A program made the position numbers and the translations under genes. Positions 26,604 to 36,314 of a stretch of 64,000 bases of DNA are shown one piece after another. How positions within the stretch are numbered: position 1 is the first letter of the stretch; the number at the start of each line of letters is the position of its first letter. The stretch comes from UBA1952 sp965246785 (GTDB taxonomy: Bacteria; Bacteroidota; Bacteroidia; Chitinophagales; Chitinophagaceae), in assembly GCA_965246785.1 (NCBI GenBank), contig CBDFFM010000011.1:124001-188000 (forward strand), written 5' to 3'. The notes under the pieces were generated by a model. It made no database searches. It had not been told where the DNA came from and saw only the letters and a program-made list of their open reading frames with translations.

Positions 26604-27656
26604 ATGCCCCGATTTATACGCAAATGCCTGCTTTGGTGCCTGCCTCTCTTTGCACTTTTCGCCTCCTGCTCTGAAGATTTCAAGGTGGGAGCGCCCTATA
26701 AGCTGGTAACGGTAGCGTATGGCCTGATGAATATGGACGATACGGCCCATTACATCCGTATTCAGAAGGCATATTATGACGAGAACGCCAGCGCCATTGA
26801 TTTGGTGGCCAATGCGTCTGACTCTCTTTTCTACGCTCCCAACACAATCACCGTCACACTGCGCGAAGTAACCAGTGGCATCATTACCGCCAATGAAGTG
26901 TTGCAACGCGTTGACCTCAATACTGAAGGCTACCGTAAGGACAGCGGTGTCTTCTACAATAAGCCCAACTACGCCTACAAAACGAAGCGCTCCCTGAACC
27001 CCGACGCTGCTGTCCGCTACCGGCTCGTACTTGAAAATGCCGTCAGCGGTGAGAAAGACTCTGCCGAAACGCCGGTAGTAGCTTCAGGCTTCGTTGTATA
27101 TGACTTTGTCCAGAGTGCTGTCATTTCCTTCCCGGCCGTGCGGGACAACAACAACTTTACCGTTAGCCTAAAGGTGCCGCCGAATGCTCAGTTCTTTGAA
27201 GGCATCATCACCTTTCACTGGGTTGATCAATCTGCTGCGGGCGTACAGACAGACCGCTCCGCTGATTGGAAGTTTGCCTCCGCGCCGCGCATTGACGGCA
27301 AAGAAGGCCTTGTGCTCACGGTGGCCCAGCGCGCCTTCTACGGCTTTCTACGCGAAGCCATAGGCCAGGCGCCATCGGGCGTAAGCCGCTTCCTGGACAG
27401 CGCCGACATCACGGTGTGGGCCGGCAGTCCCGATTTTTACGCCTTTCAGCAAATTAATGGTGCACAGGGCGGCCTTACAGCCGACCAGATAAAACCCATC
27501 TTCACCAACTGGAAAGGCCAGAATATCTATGGCCTGTTTGCTTCCCGCGCAATGCGGATGCAGCGACGAGTCCCTATTGACAATGCATCGCTGGATTCCC
27601 TGATTAACAACGAAGCCACGAAGGTGCTCAACTTCCGCGGCCGCTCCGACCATTGA
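26604..27656 (+). CDS. Bacteroidota lipoprotein of unknown function
   Basis: A 350-residue lipoprotein. The signal peptide MPRFIRKCLLWCLPLFALFA is followed by SC, with the lipobox Cys at about residue 22. The mature part looks beta-rich and has no motif I can assign; its general build recalls DUF4249-type outer-membrane lipoproteins, but I cannot confirm that. The start at 26604 fits both the signal peptide and the upstream -7 box; the longer frame overlaps divergent argS. A strong terminator follows, so it is probably monocistronic. Confidence 0.72.
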   Translation: MPRFIRKCLLWCLPLFALFASCSEDFKVGAPYKLVTVAYGLMNMDDTAHYIRIQKAYYDENASAIDLVANASDSLFYAPNTITVTLREVTSGIITANEVLQRVDLNTEGYRKDSGVFYNKPNYAYKTKRSLNPDAAVRYRLVLENAVSGEKDSAETPVVASGFVVYDFVQSAVISFPAVRDNNNFTVSLKVPPNAQFFEGIITFHWVDQSAAGVQTDRSADWKFASAPRIDGKEGLVLTVAQRAFYGFLREAIGQAPSGVSRFLDSADITVWAGSPDFYAFQQINGAQGGLTADQIKPIFTNWKGQNIYGLFASRAMRMQRRVPIDNASLDSLINNEATKVLNFRGRSDH

Positions 27657-27685
27657 CATCCTTGCAGCCAATTTTAAAACTTTCT

Positions 27686-27714
27686 GCCCCATTGCCACCG
27701 CAATGGGGCTTTTT
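27686..27714 (+). terminator. Rho-independent terminator
   Basis: Ten-base stem GCCCCATTGC/GCAATGGGGC with a four-base loop and a five-T run, downstream of the lipoprotein gene and before dnaK. Confidence 0.9.
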
Positions 27715-27836
27715 CTTGCATAATGACAGCGGCAGGTGACAATATTGCGCTAAACCTTCAGGTGGCACTTTTATTGACCTAAAGCGGCAGACAAGACACA
27801 TAATTTATCATTCATAACTCATAATTCAAGAAAAAT

Positions 27837-29744
27837 ATGGCTAAAATTATCGGTATAGACCTCGGCACCACCAACTCCTGCGTAGCAGTAATGGAAGGCG
27901 GCGAACCAATTGTAATCGCAAACGACGAAGGCCGTCGCACGACGCCTTCCATTGTAGCATTTCTTAAGAATGGCGAGCGCAAGGTGGGCGACCCGGCCAA
28001 GCGCCAGGCGATTACCAACCCGACCGCGACCATTCAGTCCATTAAGCGCTACATGGGTCGCCGCTTTGACGAAGTAGGCGAAGAAATCAAGCACAACTCT
28101 TATCAGGTGATGAAGGGCGACAACAACACAACCCGTGTTGATATTGACGGCCGCCCGTACACGCCTCAGGAAATCTCTGCGATGATTCTTCAGAAGATGA
28201 AGAAAACTGCCGAAGATTTTCTTGGCACTGAAGTGAAGGAGGCGGTGATTACCGTTCCGGCTTACTTTAATGACGCCCAGCGTCAGGCAACTAAGGAAGC
28301 GGGCGAAATTGCCGGTCTTACTGTTCGCCGCATCATCAACGAGCCCACAGCGGCAGCGCTGGCCTATGGCCTTGACAAGCAGCACAAGGATTCTAAGATT
28401 GCCGTGTTTGACCTCGGCGGCGGTACGTTTGATATCTCAATTCTGGAACTGGGCGATGGCGTTTTTGAAGTAAAGAGCACCAACGGTGATACGCACCTCG
28501 GCGGCGATGACTTTGACAAGGTAATCATGGACTGGCTTGCTGACGAATTCAAGAAGGATGAAGCCATTGACCTGCATAAGGATCCAATGAGCTGGCAGCG
28601 CCTGAAGGAAGCTTCCGAGAAAGCTAAGATTGAGCTGTCTTCTTCTCAGGAAACGGAAATCAACTTGCCTTATATCACAGCCGTTGACGGCGTGCCAAAG
28701 CACCTTGTTCGCAAGCTGAGCCGCGCGAAGTTTGAGCAGCTCACCGACAAGCTCGTGGAGCGTACGCTGGAGCCTTGCCGCAAGGCCCTGAAAGACGCCG
28801 GCATGCAGACTTCCGAGATTGACGAAGTAATCATGGTGGGCGGTTCTACCCGCATCCCTAAGGTGGGCGAAGTCGTAGAAAAGTTCTTCGGCAAGAAGCC
28901 AAACCGCAGTGTGAATCCTGATGAGGTTGTAGCCATTGGCGCAGCCATTCAGGGCGGCGTACTGACCGGCGATGTGAAGGATGTATTGCTTCTGGATGTT
29001 ACCCCGCTTTCCCTTGGGATTGAAACCATGGGCGGCGTGATGACGAAGCTCATTGAAAGCAATACCACCATTCCTACGAAGAAGTCAGAAACTTTCTCAA
29101 CTGCTGCTGACAATCAGCCGTCTGTTGACCTCGTAGTGCTGCAGGGTGAGCGCCCAATGGCGAAGGACAATAAGAACCTCGGCCGCTTTAACCTGGACGG
29201 CATTCCATCAGCACCACGCGGCGTACCGCAGATTGAAGTAACGTTTGACATTGATGCCAACGGCATCCTGAACGTAACGGCGAAGGACAAAGGCACTGGC
29301 AAGCAGCAAAACATCCGCATCGAAGCCGGCTCCGGCCTTTCCAAGGAAGAGATTGAGCGCATGAAGGACGAAGCGAAGGCCAATGAAGCAGCCGATAAGG
29401 AAGTACGTGAGCGCGTAGAAAAGCTCAACATGGCCGACAGCCTGATTTTCAACTCTGAAAAGCAACTGAAAGACTATGGCGATAAGATTCCCGCAGGCGA
29501 AAAGAGCAGCATTGAAAGCGCGCTCAATGACCTCCGCGAAGCGCATAAAAGCGAAAACCTCTCCGGCATTGACAGCGCTATGGAAAAGCTGAATGCTGCA
29601 TGGCAGGCAGCCAGCCAGCACATGTACGCAGGCGCAGATGGCGGCGCTCCGGGCGCAGACGGAATGGGCGGTCAGCAGCAAGGCCAGCCGGCAGGTGGTA
29701 ATGACGGCAATGTAGCCGATGCCGAGTATGAAGAAGTGAAGTAA
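27837..29744 (+). CDS. dnaK: Chaperone DnaK (Hsp70)
   Basis: A 635-residue Hsp70. The ATPase domain opens with IIGIDLGTTNSCVAVMEGGE and contains VFDLGGGTFDISILELGDG and IDEVIMVGGSTRIPKVGE; the substrate-binding domain has LDVTPLSLGIETMGGVMTKL; the C-terminus is the Gly/Gln-rich tail ending NVADAEYEEVK, as in most DnaK. No grpE or dnaJ lies beside it. The 120 bp upstream of the ATG are AT-rich (TTATCATTCATAACTCATAATTCAAG lies in two overlapping pieces) and contain no CIRCE operator; I could not place a confident promoter. Confidence 0.98.
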   Translation: MAKIIGIDLGTTNSCVAVMEGGEPIVIANDEGRRTTPSIVAFLKNGERKVGDPAKRQAITNPTATIQSIKRYMGRRFDEVGEEIKHNSYQVMKGDNNTTRVDIDGRPYTPQEISAMILQKMKKTAEDFLGTEVKEAVITVPAYFNDAQRQATKEAGEIAGLTVRRIINEPTAAALAYGLDKQHKDSKIAVFDLGGGTFDISILELGDGVFEVKSTNGDTHLGGDDFDKVIMDWLADEFKKDEAIDLHKDPMSWQRLKEASEKAKIELSSSQETEINLPYITAVDGVPKHLVRKLSRAKFEQLTDKLVERTLEPCRKALKDAGMQTSEIDEVIMVGGSTRIPKVGEVVEKFFGKKPNRSVNPDEVVAIGAAIQGGVLTGDVKDVLLLDVTPLSLGIETMGGVMTKLIESNTTIPTKKSETFSTAADNQPSVDLVVLQGERPMAKDNKNLGRFNLDGIPSAPRGVPQIEVTFDIDANGILNVTAKDKGTGKQQNIRIEAGSGLSKEEIERMKDEAKANEAADKEVRERVEKLNMADSLIFNSEKQLKDYGDKIPAGEKSSIESALNDLREAHKSENLSGIDSAMEKLNAAWQAASQHMYAGADGGAPGADGMGGQQQGQPAGGNDGNVADAEYEEVK

Positions 29745-29785
29745 TCACGCAGGCAAATACTGCACATGTTTGCAGATAAAACTGG

Positions 29786-29813
29786 AGCCGCTGGTAATTA
29801 CCGGCGGCTTTTT
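29786..29813 (+). terminator. Rho-independent terminator of dnaK
   Basis: Stem AGCCGC/GCGGCT extended by the inner palindrome GGTAATTACC, followed by five Ts. Confidence 0.88.
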
Positions 29814-29897
29814 GTGTTTCAGAAGGAACTGTCATTTCGCTAACCATTATAAAGCTATAAAATGCTGCTCCTACTAATAATAGCAGCATCATTCATT

Positions 29898-29905
29898 TAT
29901 CTTTG
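29898..29905 (+). promoter_or_regulatory. -7 box directly before the subtilase ATG
   Basis: TATCTTTG, exact TAnnTTTG, ending five bases before the ATG at 29911. Initiation at the usual distance would give a leaderless transcript. No TTTG at -33. Confidence 0.6.
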
Positions 29906-29910
29906 GAGAT

Positions 29911-32154
29911 ATGATAAAGCGTTTACTTTTCGCTGCTTTGGTAGTTGCCTGTGCGGTTACAACGTACGCGCAGGAATCACAACTGCCGAAACTTTCCCCA
30001 CTTACCAAAATTTATCTCCAGCAATCCGCTAAATATCCGGACGGCGTCGTACCCGGCTACGTATATAAAGAGTACGCCGGCCAGCGCTATATCAGCGCAC
30101 TCCTGCAGGTGGCGCCAGCCTTTGTGGAAGACCCGCTTCTGATACTCGGCGTCCGCATCGGTACAATGGCCGGCAATATCTGGACGGCCCAGATTCCCGT
30201 TGAGAAAGTTGCTGCCGCAACGAAAATTCCTGGCATCGCTTATCTCCAGCTGGACGAGCCGATGCACCCCACGCTGGACACCGCCCGTAAGTACACACGC
30301 GTAGATTCCGTACAGGGGGGCGCGGGCCTCAGCCGCCCTTTTTTCGGAAAGGGCGTCGTAGTCGGCATCATAGACGCCGGCTTTGACTACGGCAGCCCTT
30401 CGCTCTGGGACACTGGCGGCTCCTACTACCGTGTGAAGCGTATCTGGGCGCAGAAGACGGGTACCGGCATGCCGCCCGCCGGCTACATCTATGGCGTGGA
30501 GTATAGGGACAGCGCCTCCATGCTCGCTGCGGCTACTGACCAACCCGCGCAATCGCACGGCGCGCACGTGGCTGGCATTGCCGCCGGCTCCGGCTACGGC
30601 AGCGCTTTGAACAACAATATCCGCTTCCGCGGCATGGCACCGCTCAGCGACATTGTGCTCGTAGGCATCCAGCCGGCGCAGCAGCAATGGCTCAACACTG
30701 GCGGCAGCGACGTAATTGACGGCGCTAAATACATTTATGACTACGCAGCTTCGGTCAATAAGCCCGCCATCATCAACCTGAGCTGGGGAACTTCCCTTGG
30801 CGCACATGATGGCACTTCCCTATACTGCCAAGCACTGGACAACCTTTGCGGCAAAGGCAAAATCTTCGCTACCTCCGCCGGCAATAACGGCGATACGCGG
30901 CTGCACATCAACAAGACTTTTTCCGCGGCAGACAGCACACTCAACACCTTTGTTACTTACCAATCTTCGGTAAAGGCTACGTGGGTGGACATCTGGGGCG
31001 ATACAGCCAAGCCTTTTAAGCTGAAAGTTTCGCTTTATAACGGCGGCTTTCTCGCGAATACTGGCACTGTGACCATGGACGGGCTTGTGCATACCTACAA
31101 TCTGATAAGTCCCAACGGCGATACCACCTTCCTCACAGTGGTAAGCAATCCTTCTGAGTTCAATGGCAAGCCGCACGCGCTCTTGCAAATGCGCGGCGTT
31201 GCCAATCCTGCAGACAGCATATGCCTCACACTTACCTCCCAAAGCGGTACTATAAACATGTGGAACCTGTATGTGCAAGTGCCGCACGGCTATGAGTCGC
31301 CCTTCATCAGCGGCGGCAAGCCCTGGGCTGTGGATGGTGACACACTCCAGAGCATCTCCGACAATGCAAGCGCCAAAAGCGTAGTAACGGTAGGCGCTTA
31401 TGCCACTAAAACTTCCTGGCGAGCTGCCGGCGGCAGCTATAGCTATACAAACGCTAAGAAGGGGGCTATCGCCGCCTTCTCCTCCATCGGCCCCTCAAGC
31501 GACGGTCGCATGAAGCCGGAAATCGCAGCGCCGGGTAACGGTGTCATCTCGGCCGTCAATTCTTACGACCCGGAATTTCAGCCGCCGATGGGTGCCGGCT
31601 ATGTCTCCGAGGTTATAGCAAGCTGGACATTCCCGGTAACGGGTCGCACACAGCGTTATGCCATCTTCTCCGGCACCTCTATGTCTTCACCATGTGCATC
31701 CGGCATCATAGCCCTGCTGCTGGAAGTAAATAAAAATCTGACGCCGCAAGATGTCAAGGACATCCTCATCCAAACAGCGATTAAGGATAATTATACCGGC
31801 GCAGCGATGGACAATGTCTGGGGCGGCGGAAAGATTAACGCCTATGCGGCCATGAAGCGCGTCTTGCAGGCAACAAGCATCACCGGCCTCACGGCGCATA
31901 CGCTGGCCAGCCACGTATTCCCGAATCCTGCGCGCGGAAACTTCAATATCGGTCTGCTGAGCGATAAGGCCACTGCTACGCATATAAGCGTGTACGACAT
32001 AGCCGGCCGCTGCATCACGTCTGAAGACTGGGCAGCTCCCGCCGGTTATGCGACGCATGAAGTTTCATCGGCGTCATTGCCGGCAGGAGCATACATCGTG
32101 CAACTGAGCGCCGGCGATGGCAGCACATCCTCCATGCGGCTGATACTGGAATGA
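29911..32154 (+). CDS. Secreted S8 subtilisin-like peptidase with T9SS sorting domain
   Basis: A 747-residue extracellular serine protease. Signal peptide MIKRLLFAALVVACAVTTYA, a propeptide-like region to about residue 135, then the S8 domain with catalytic Asp155 (VGIIDAGFDYG), His216 (SHGAHVAGIAAG) and Ser590 (FSGTSMSSPCASG). About 180 residues are inserted between the oxyanion region (FATSAGNNGD) and the Ser motif, as in S8 enzymes with embedded beta domains. The C-terminus (HVFPNPARGNFNIGLL ... GAYIVQLSAGDG) is a T9SS type-A sorting domain. It stands alone on its strand, with the di-haem peroxidase gene convergent 12 bp away. Confidence 0.95.
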   Translation: MIKRLLFAALVVACAVTTYAQESQLPKLSPLTKIYLQQSAKYPDGVVPGYVYKEYAGQRYISALLQVAPAFVEDPLLILGVRIGTMAGNIWTAQIPVEKVAAATKIPGIAYLQLDEPMHPTLDTARKYTRVDSVQGGAGLSRPFFGKGVVVGIIDAGFDYGSPSLWDTGGSYYRVKRIWAQKTGTGMPPAGYIYGVEYRDSASMLAAATDQPAQSHGAHVAGIAAGSGYGSALNNNIRFRGMAPLSDIVLVGIQPAQQQWLNTGGSDVIDGAKYIYDYAASVNKPAIINLSWGTSLGAHDGTSLYCQALDNLCGKGKIFATSAGNNGDTRLHINKTFSAADSTLNTFVTYQSSVKATWVDIWGDTAKPFKLKVSLYNGGFLANTGTVTMDGLVHTYNLISPNGDTTFLTVVSNPSEFNGKPHALLQMRGVANPADSICLTLTSQSGTINMWNLYVQVPHGYESPFISGGKPWAVDGDTLQSISDNASAKSVVTVGAYATKTSWRAAGGSYSYTNAKKGAIAAFSSIGPSSDGRMKPEIAAPGNGVISAVNSYDPEFQPPMGAGYVSEVIASWTFPVTGRTQRYAIFSGTSMSSPCASGIIALLLEVNKNLTPQDVKDILIQTAIKDNYTGAAMDNVWGGGKINAYAAMKRVLQATSITGLTAHTLASHVFPNPARGNFNIGLLSDKATATHISVYDIAGRCITSEDWAAPAGYATHEVSSASLPAGAYIVQLSAGDGSTSSMRLILE

Positions 32155-32166
32155 TTCCCTGAGCGC

Positions 32167-33558
32167 CTAAAGCGATTTCAAAAAACGCAGCACCGCTTCC
32201 CGCTCCGTGCGGCTGAGCTGCATAAACCTGCCCTTTGCCCCTTCGCCCTCGCCGCCGTGCCAGAGGATGGCCTCCTCCATCGTGCGGGCGCGGCCGTCGT
32301 GCAGGTAGTAAGGCGTACCGTTCGTCTTCTCAAAAAGGCCAATGCCCCACAGCGGCGCCGTGCGCCACTCGCGGCCAGATGCTGCATAGTCCGGGCGGTT
32401 ATCGGCCAGGCCATCGCCCATATCGTGCAGCAATAAATCGGTATAAGGATGAATGCGCTGGTTGGACAGCATAGGGTAGCGGACATCCACGCCCGTCTGC
32501 AAAGTAGCCTTATGGCATCCGCCGCAGCCGATGGCGGCAAACAGCGCCTCACCCCCCTTCACGTCCGCGGCATCCGTGTTTCGACGCGCTGGAACGGAGA
32601 GAGTCTTAATGTAAAAGATGACGGCTTGCAGCGTAGAATCTGCCAGTTCGGTTCTCTCGGAAGTTGCCGGCGCTTGCGGCTGGCCGTTCGCGCTTTCCTG
32701 CGAAAAAATCCGGTTGGTAATGCCCATGTCCTGATTGTAGGCGGCCGCCACCTGCGTCTCAATGCTTGGCATACCCGCCTTCAGCCCGAAGCGGCCTACA
32801 ACTTGGCGGTTATTTACGGCATCCCATACATAGTTCGGTTTACCGGAGATGCCGTCGCCATTTGCATCGCCTTCATCGGCCAGCCCGAGTAGTGTGTTTT
32901 CTGCCACTAATTCCAACAGTCCGAGGCCAAACACCGGCGGCGCCAGGCGCGGCGAAATAGCACATACCGCAGGCATAGCCGCGTAAGTCTGCGCCAGCGT
33001 ATAAGCAGGCTTGCGCAGACTTACGCTCCCGCCGTCCGCATAGCGAAGGGGCGTTTCGGCATAGCTGATTTGAACGGTGCCTTCCGGCGAATAGCCTTGC
33101 ACGGCCCTGTCCTGAAGCTGCCCGCCGTAGCCCGGTACCGCCACCGGCCCGCCCTTCTCATCCAGTCCGGGAATAGAGATGCGAAAGAGCAGTGAAGAAT
33201 TGACCGCGCCGGCGGTAGGCGTCCCCTTACCATCATTGTGGTGACAGGATACACAGGAGACGTTATTGAAGATGGGGCCGAGGCCGCCGTGCAACGGAGC
33301 GGGCGCGGCCACGAAGCTTTGCTCGAAAGCGGCATCGCCGAGGCCGTGGAGGTAGGCATCGCGCCCGCTCAGGCCGGGCAAGGCTTTGGTGAACGCGCGG
33401 GAAGATTCGTCAAAGACGGTAGCCGCGCCGCCGCTCAGGCGCGGGTCAAAATCTTCCTCAGCAAAATCCTGAGCCTTGCGGCATTGGCTGAATGCGGCTA
33501 TGCAGGTGGCAAGGGCAAGAAGCGTCGCCGCTTTCTTGGAATGGGTAATGCGCTTCAT
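32167..33558 (-). CDS. Di-haem oxidoreductase / peroxidase, DUF1111 family
   Basis: A 463-residue c-type cytochrome. It has an N-terminal signal peptide (TLLALATCIAAFSQC, probably lipidated), a first haem site CVSCHH at about residues 102-107 and a second CGGCHK at about 345-350; SAREWRTAPLWGIGLFE-type sequence (here GREWRTAPLWGIGL) and YYLHDGRARTMEEAILWHGG are characteristic of DUF1111 proteins. It would act in the periplasm in electron transfer or peroxide reduction. Last gene of the porin-Rieske-imelysin-peroxidase operon, 7 bp after imelysin. Confidence 0.9.
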   Translation of the reverse strand: MKRITHSKKAATLLALATCIAAFSQCRKAQDFAEEDFDPRLSGGAATVFDESSRAFTKALPGLSGRDAYLHGLGDAAFEQSFVAAPAPLHGGLGPIFNNVSCVSCHHNDGKGTPTAGAVNSSLLFRISIPGLDEKGGPVAVPGYGGQLQDRAVQGYSPEGTVQISYAETPLRYADGGSVSLRKPAYTLAQTYAAMPAVCAISPRLAPPVFGLGLLELVAENTLLGLADEGDANGDGISGKPNYVWDAVNNRQVVGRFGLKAGMPSIETQVAAAYNQDMGITNRIFSQESANGQPQAPATSERTELADSTLQAVIFYIKTLSVPARRNTDAADVKGGEALFAAIGCGGCHKATLQTGVDVRYPMLSNQRIHPYTDLLLHDMGDGLADNRPDYAASGREWRTAPLWGIGLFEKTNGTPYYLHDGRARTMEEAILWHGGEGEGAKGRFMQLSRTEREAVLRFLKSL

Positions 33559-33565
33559 TACTTTA

Positions 33566-34633
33566 TCAGTCCTTAATCGTGCGCAGCAGGTATGGTTTCA
33601 ACTCTTCTTCCAACGTCGCTTTCAGCGCGGCAAGTGCAGCCTGCGTCTGCCGGATTTGTGGGCGCTGTGAGAAGATGGCTTCCTCAAACGGCATTGTAAT
33701 GGCGTCAAAGGATGCTATGGCGGAGGTCATCTGGCTTTGCAGCTTATTGTCCAGCGCAGCATTGCCCATCGCTACCAGCTCATTCATCCCGCGCCCGTCG
33801 GTGGTGTAGCGGCCAAGATAAACATTGCGAAGCCCGACAATGTTGTTACGAAAGTCGGCTACAGAGTTCCCGCTGTAGGGCGATTCCACCTTGGCCGGGT
33901 CTTGCGCTGCCAGCGGCTCTTCCATCTTGCCTTCGCCCACTTCCTCGCATATTTCTATCAGGCCATCCGCCAGCGCCGTGAAAACCTCGCGGCGTGTCGC
34001 ATACTTACTGCTGCCCTTCCCGGCAGTGGTAACCAGGCTTCCGTAGCCGCCCTTCGCGCCATCCCAGGCATCGGAAAGCGCGTGGCAGTTGCTGCGCAAG
34101 TCCGTAGCAAGTGCGGTCAGGTATTCTTCCTGCCGTGCGGTAATGCCGGCAGCCTTGCGGTCGCCATGATTGCCGAAGAGGATGTACTCAATCGGGTGAA
34201 AGCCGCGCAACGAAAGCGTGATGCCCTGCATATCCGCAAACTTCAATGAGGCGCTGCTTTTCAGGAGCGAATCCATCTGCACATAGTCCGTAGGCCAGGT
34301 ATCCATCGCCGGGTCATAATAGCCGTCTTCCACCGGGCCGAAGAGAAAGCCCTCACATTGTTCCCACACGCCGCGTACATCCAGCCATGCGGTGCGCGCA
34401 GCAGCAAGATTAGCTTCCGTTGGCGCGGCTTGAAGCGCCTGCACGGCTGTATAAAGGCCGTCAGACTTCGCCGCAAGGTCTGCATACTGCGGCTTGGCTA
34501 CACGGCCTACGAAGTCGGTGAGCACCTCACCCTCCAGCGTTGCCTGGTCTTGCGTTGGCGTGTTGTTGTCGGCCTTTTTGCAGCCGCTGATAAGCAGCAT
34601 GGCTGCGGCTGAAAGAGCAAGTATTTTTTTCAT
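33566..34633 (-). CDS. Imelysin family (M75-like) lipoprotein
   Basis: A 355-residue lipoprotein; the leader MKKILALSAAAMLLISGC ends at the lipobox Cys. The helical imelysin domain shows AAARTAWLDVRGVWEQCEGF and the signature GFHPIEYILFGNHGD, with the conserved His and Glu thought to bind a ligand or metal in the imelysin/EfeO group. Family members are linked to iron uptake; proteolytic activity is doubtful. It lies 8 bp after the Rieske gene and 7 bp before the di-haem peroxidase, a pairing seen in other bacteria. Confidence 0.92.
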   Translation of the reverse strand: MKKILALSAAAMLLISGCKKADNNTPTQDQATLEGEVLTDFVGRVAKPQYADLAAKSDGLYTAVQALQAAPTEANLAAARTAWLDVRGVWEQCEGFLFGPVEDGYYDPAMDTWPTDYVQMDSLLKSSASLKFADMQGITLSLRGFHPIEYILFGNHGDRKAAGITARQEEYLTALATDLRSNCHALSDAWDGAKGGYGSLVTTAGKGSSKYATRREVFTALADGLIEICEEVGEGKMEEPLAAQDPAKVESPYSGNSVADFRNNIVGLRNVYLGRYTTDGRGMNELVAMGNAALDNKLQSQMTSAIASFDAITMPFEEAIFSQRPQIRQTQAALAALKATLEEELKPYLLRTIKD

Positions 34634-34641
34634 AAAAAGTG

Positions 34642-35070
34642 TCAGACTATAATGATGATGTTGTCACCCTCGCGCTTGCAAGGCAGCTTTTTGAGCGGCA
34701 CGGCTGCCGGGCCTTTTTTCACGGCTCCATGCGCGTCAAACTGAGAGCCGTGCAGCGAGCAGGCATATCCGTCGCCCGCCTGCACCAGCGGATTGGAAAA
34801 GTGGGTGCAGCGCAGCAGCAAGGCCTCATAATCGTTTTCCACAGTAAGGCGTAGTGCTATATCGTAATCCAGCCCCCGGCCCTGCACAATGTGCACCTTA
34901 CCGTCAGCGACTGAAGATGCGGGTAGGCTAAGACCGGTTCCTTCGCGGCTGGCGCGCAATATTTTCATCCCGCCGGGCGCGCAGGAAAGCAGTTCGGCAA
35001 CCGAAAGAAGTCCGGCAGCGCACAGCATGCAGCCAGTGCAGGAAAGCTTTAGAAATTCGCCGCGCTTCAT
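34642..35070 (-). CDS. Rieske [2Fe-2S] domain protein
   Basis: A 142-residue Rieske protein. The cluster ligands are in LLRCTHFSNPL (Cys-x-His) and YACSLHGSQFD (Cys-x2-His), with the second box followed by the usual Gly-x-x-Phe-Asp. The N-terminus MKRGEFLKLSCTGCMLCAAG looks like a lipoprotein or Tat-like leader without a twin Arg. It likely passes electrons in the periplasm, plausibly to the di-haem protein of the same operon. It is 5 bp after the porin gene and 8 bp before imelysin. Confidence 0.9.
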   Translation of the reverse strand: MKRGEFLKLSCTGCMLCAAGLLSVAELLSCAPGGMKILRASREGTGLSLPASSVADGKVHIVQGRGLDYDIALRLTVENDYEALLLRCTHFSNPLVQAGDGYACSLHGSQFDAHGAVKKGPAAVPLKKLPCKREGDNIIIIV

Positions 35071-35075
35071 TTTTT

Positions 35076-36314
35076 TTAGAAAGAATAGCCGATGCCGACG
35101 TTCAGAAAGGTATTGTCCTGCCGGTAAGGCAGCGCGGCTGGCGAGGGATTGATGACGAGGTCGCGGTTTTGTGCGCCGGTGTGCAGCAACCGCACATCCG
35201 CCTTAATGCAGATATTGGGAATGGGCAGAAAGGTCATGCCCGCCAGCAGGTGTCGCTGCTGCAAGGTCTCGTCTTCAATGCCGCGCGGCGGGGCAGGCAC
35301 TTTCGCGGCCATGTCTAAGTATTCAAAGCGGCTAAACAAGACAAGCTGCGCCGGGCTGCCCTTCTTAATGCTGTGCCCGTGCAGCAGGTCAAAGCCGGCT
35401 TCGGCATAAAAGCCCTGCATTGCTTCAGGCAGGTTTTTGCCGTAAGCGGCATTCACTGCGCCGGCATCGGGAAATGAGATAAATGTGCCGAGCGCTTTCG
35501 CGGAAAGCGGCCCATGCGTCCATTGGGCATCCGCTTCAGCAAGATATACGGCATTGCCAAATGCGCCGCCGTTTAGCCCGAGGCTGTCCGCCGCACGCGG
35601 GCCGATGTCTGTAGTTCCGCCGACATAGCCAGAGGCTTGCAGGCGAACATTGCCAACGGTATAGACAGCCGCTGCGGTGAATGCCAGATTGTTGGCCGGG
35701 GCAAATGAACCTTCTGCACGCCCCTCCCGTAAGCCATTCTCGTGCTCCATCGCTGAGCCATTCAGGCCATTCAGTAGGCCCGCGCTCAGTTGCAGGCGAT
35801 TAAAGGTGGCGTACCAGCCAATACCCAGCTCGCGCCATGTGGCGGGGATGATGAATTGCTCCACCTGCGGCCGCTCCACGCCGTTGAAATTTACGGGCAG
35901 GTGATTTTCGTTGAGCAATCCGATGCGGGGAACGAACAGCCCGCCAACAATGTATTGACGCGGTGAGATATTGTATCGGAGGTAAGCCTGCTCAAAAGCA
36001 ATCTCGCCCTGAGCGCTGCCGCCTTCCACGCGGGCATTTTCTAACTCCAATTCTGAGAAGAAGGCCCACTTGCGATTGAACTGGTGGCCTACGAAGAGCA
36101 CTACACGCTCTAACGATGCTGTGCCCTTACGCGCATTAAAATCCCGCTGATAATAGGCGCTGCCATAGCCGGAAAGCACGGTGCGGCTCTGGTCAAAGCC
36201 GGCTTGCAAAGAATCCTCGCCGGTGCGGATAAGTTGCTGCGCGCGGGTAATGGTCTGAGCGCCGGCAAGGGCCGAAAAGCCCAGCATGGCCAGCAGTAAA
36301 AGCATCCCTTTCAT
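35076..36314 (-). CDS. Outer-membrane beta-barrel porin-like protein
   Basis: A 412-residue protein. The signal peptide MKGMLLLLAMLGFSALAGA is followed by alternating amphipathic strands, many ending in aromatic residues, with a C-terminal TFLNVGIGYSF typical of outer-membrane barrels. No specific family signature is seen; sequences such as HQFNRKWAFFSELELENARV resemble phosphate-selective or similar Bacteroidota porins. First gene of the four-gene operon, so it may be the import channel for the substrate handled by imelysin and the redox proteins. CTTTG-containing GTTCTTTG lies 8 bases before the ATG (imperfect -7 box). Confidence 0.82.
   Translation of the reverse strand: MKGMLLLLAMLGFSALAGAQTITRAQQLIRTGEDSLQAGFDQSRTVLSGYGSAYYQRDFNARKGTASLERVVLFVGHQFNRKWAFFSELELENARVEGGSAQGEIAFEQAYLRYNISPRQYIVGGLFVPRIGLLNENHLPVNFNGVERPQVEQFIIPATWRELGIGWYATFNRLQLSAGLLNGLNGSAMEHENGLREGRAEGSFAPANNLAFTAAAVYTVGNVRLQASGYVGGTTDIGPRAADSLGLNGGAFGNAVYLAEADAQWTHGPLSAKALGTFISFPDAGAVNAAYGKNLPEAMQGFYAEAGFDLLHGHSIKKGSPAQLVLFSRFEYLDMAAKVPAPPRGIEDETLQQRHLLAGMTFLPIPNICIKADVRLLHTGAQNRDLVINPSPAALPYRQDNTFLNVGIGYSF

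Noticed and set aside
27715..27836. CIRCE-type heat-shock operator upstream of dnaK
   Set aside because: No TTAGCACTC-N9-GAGTGCTAA or close variant found by eye.
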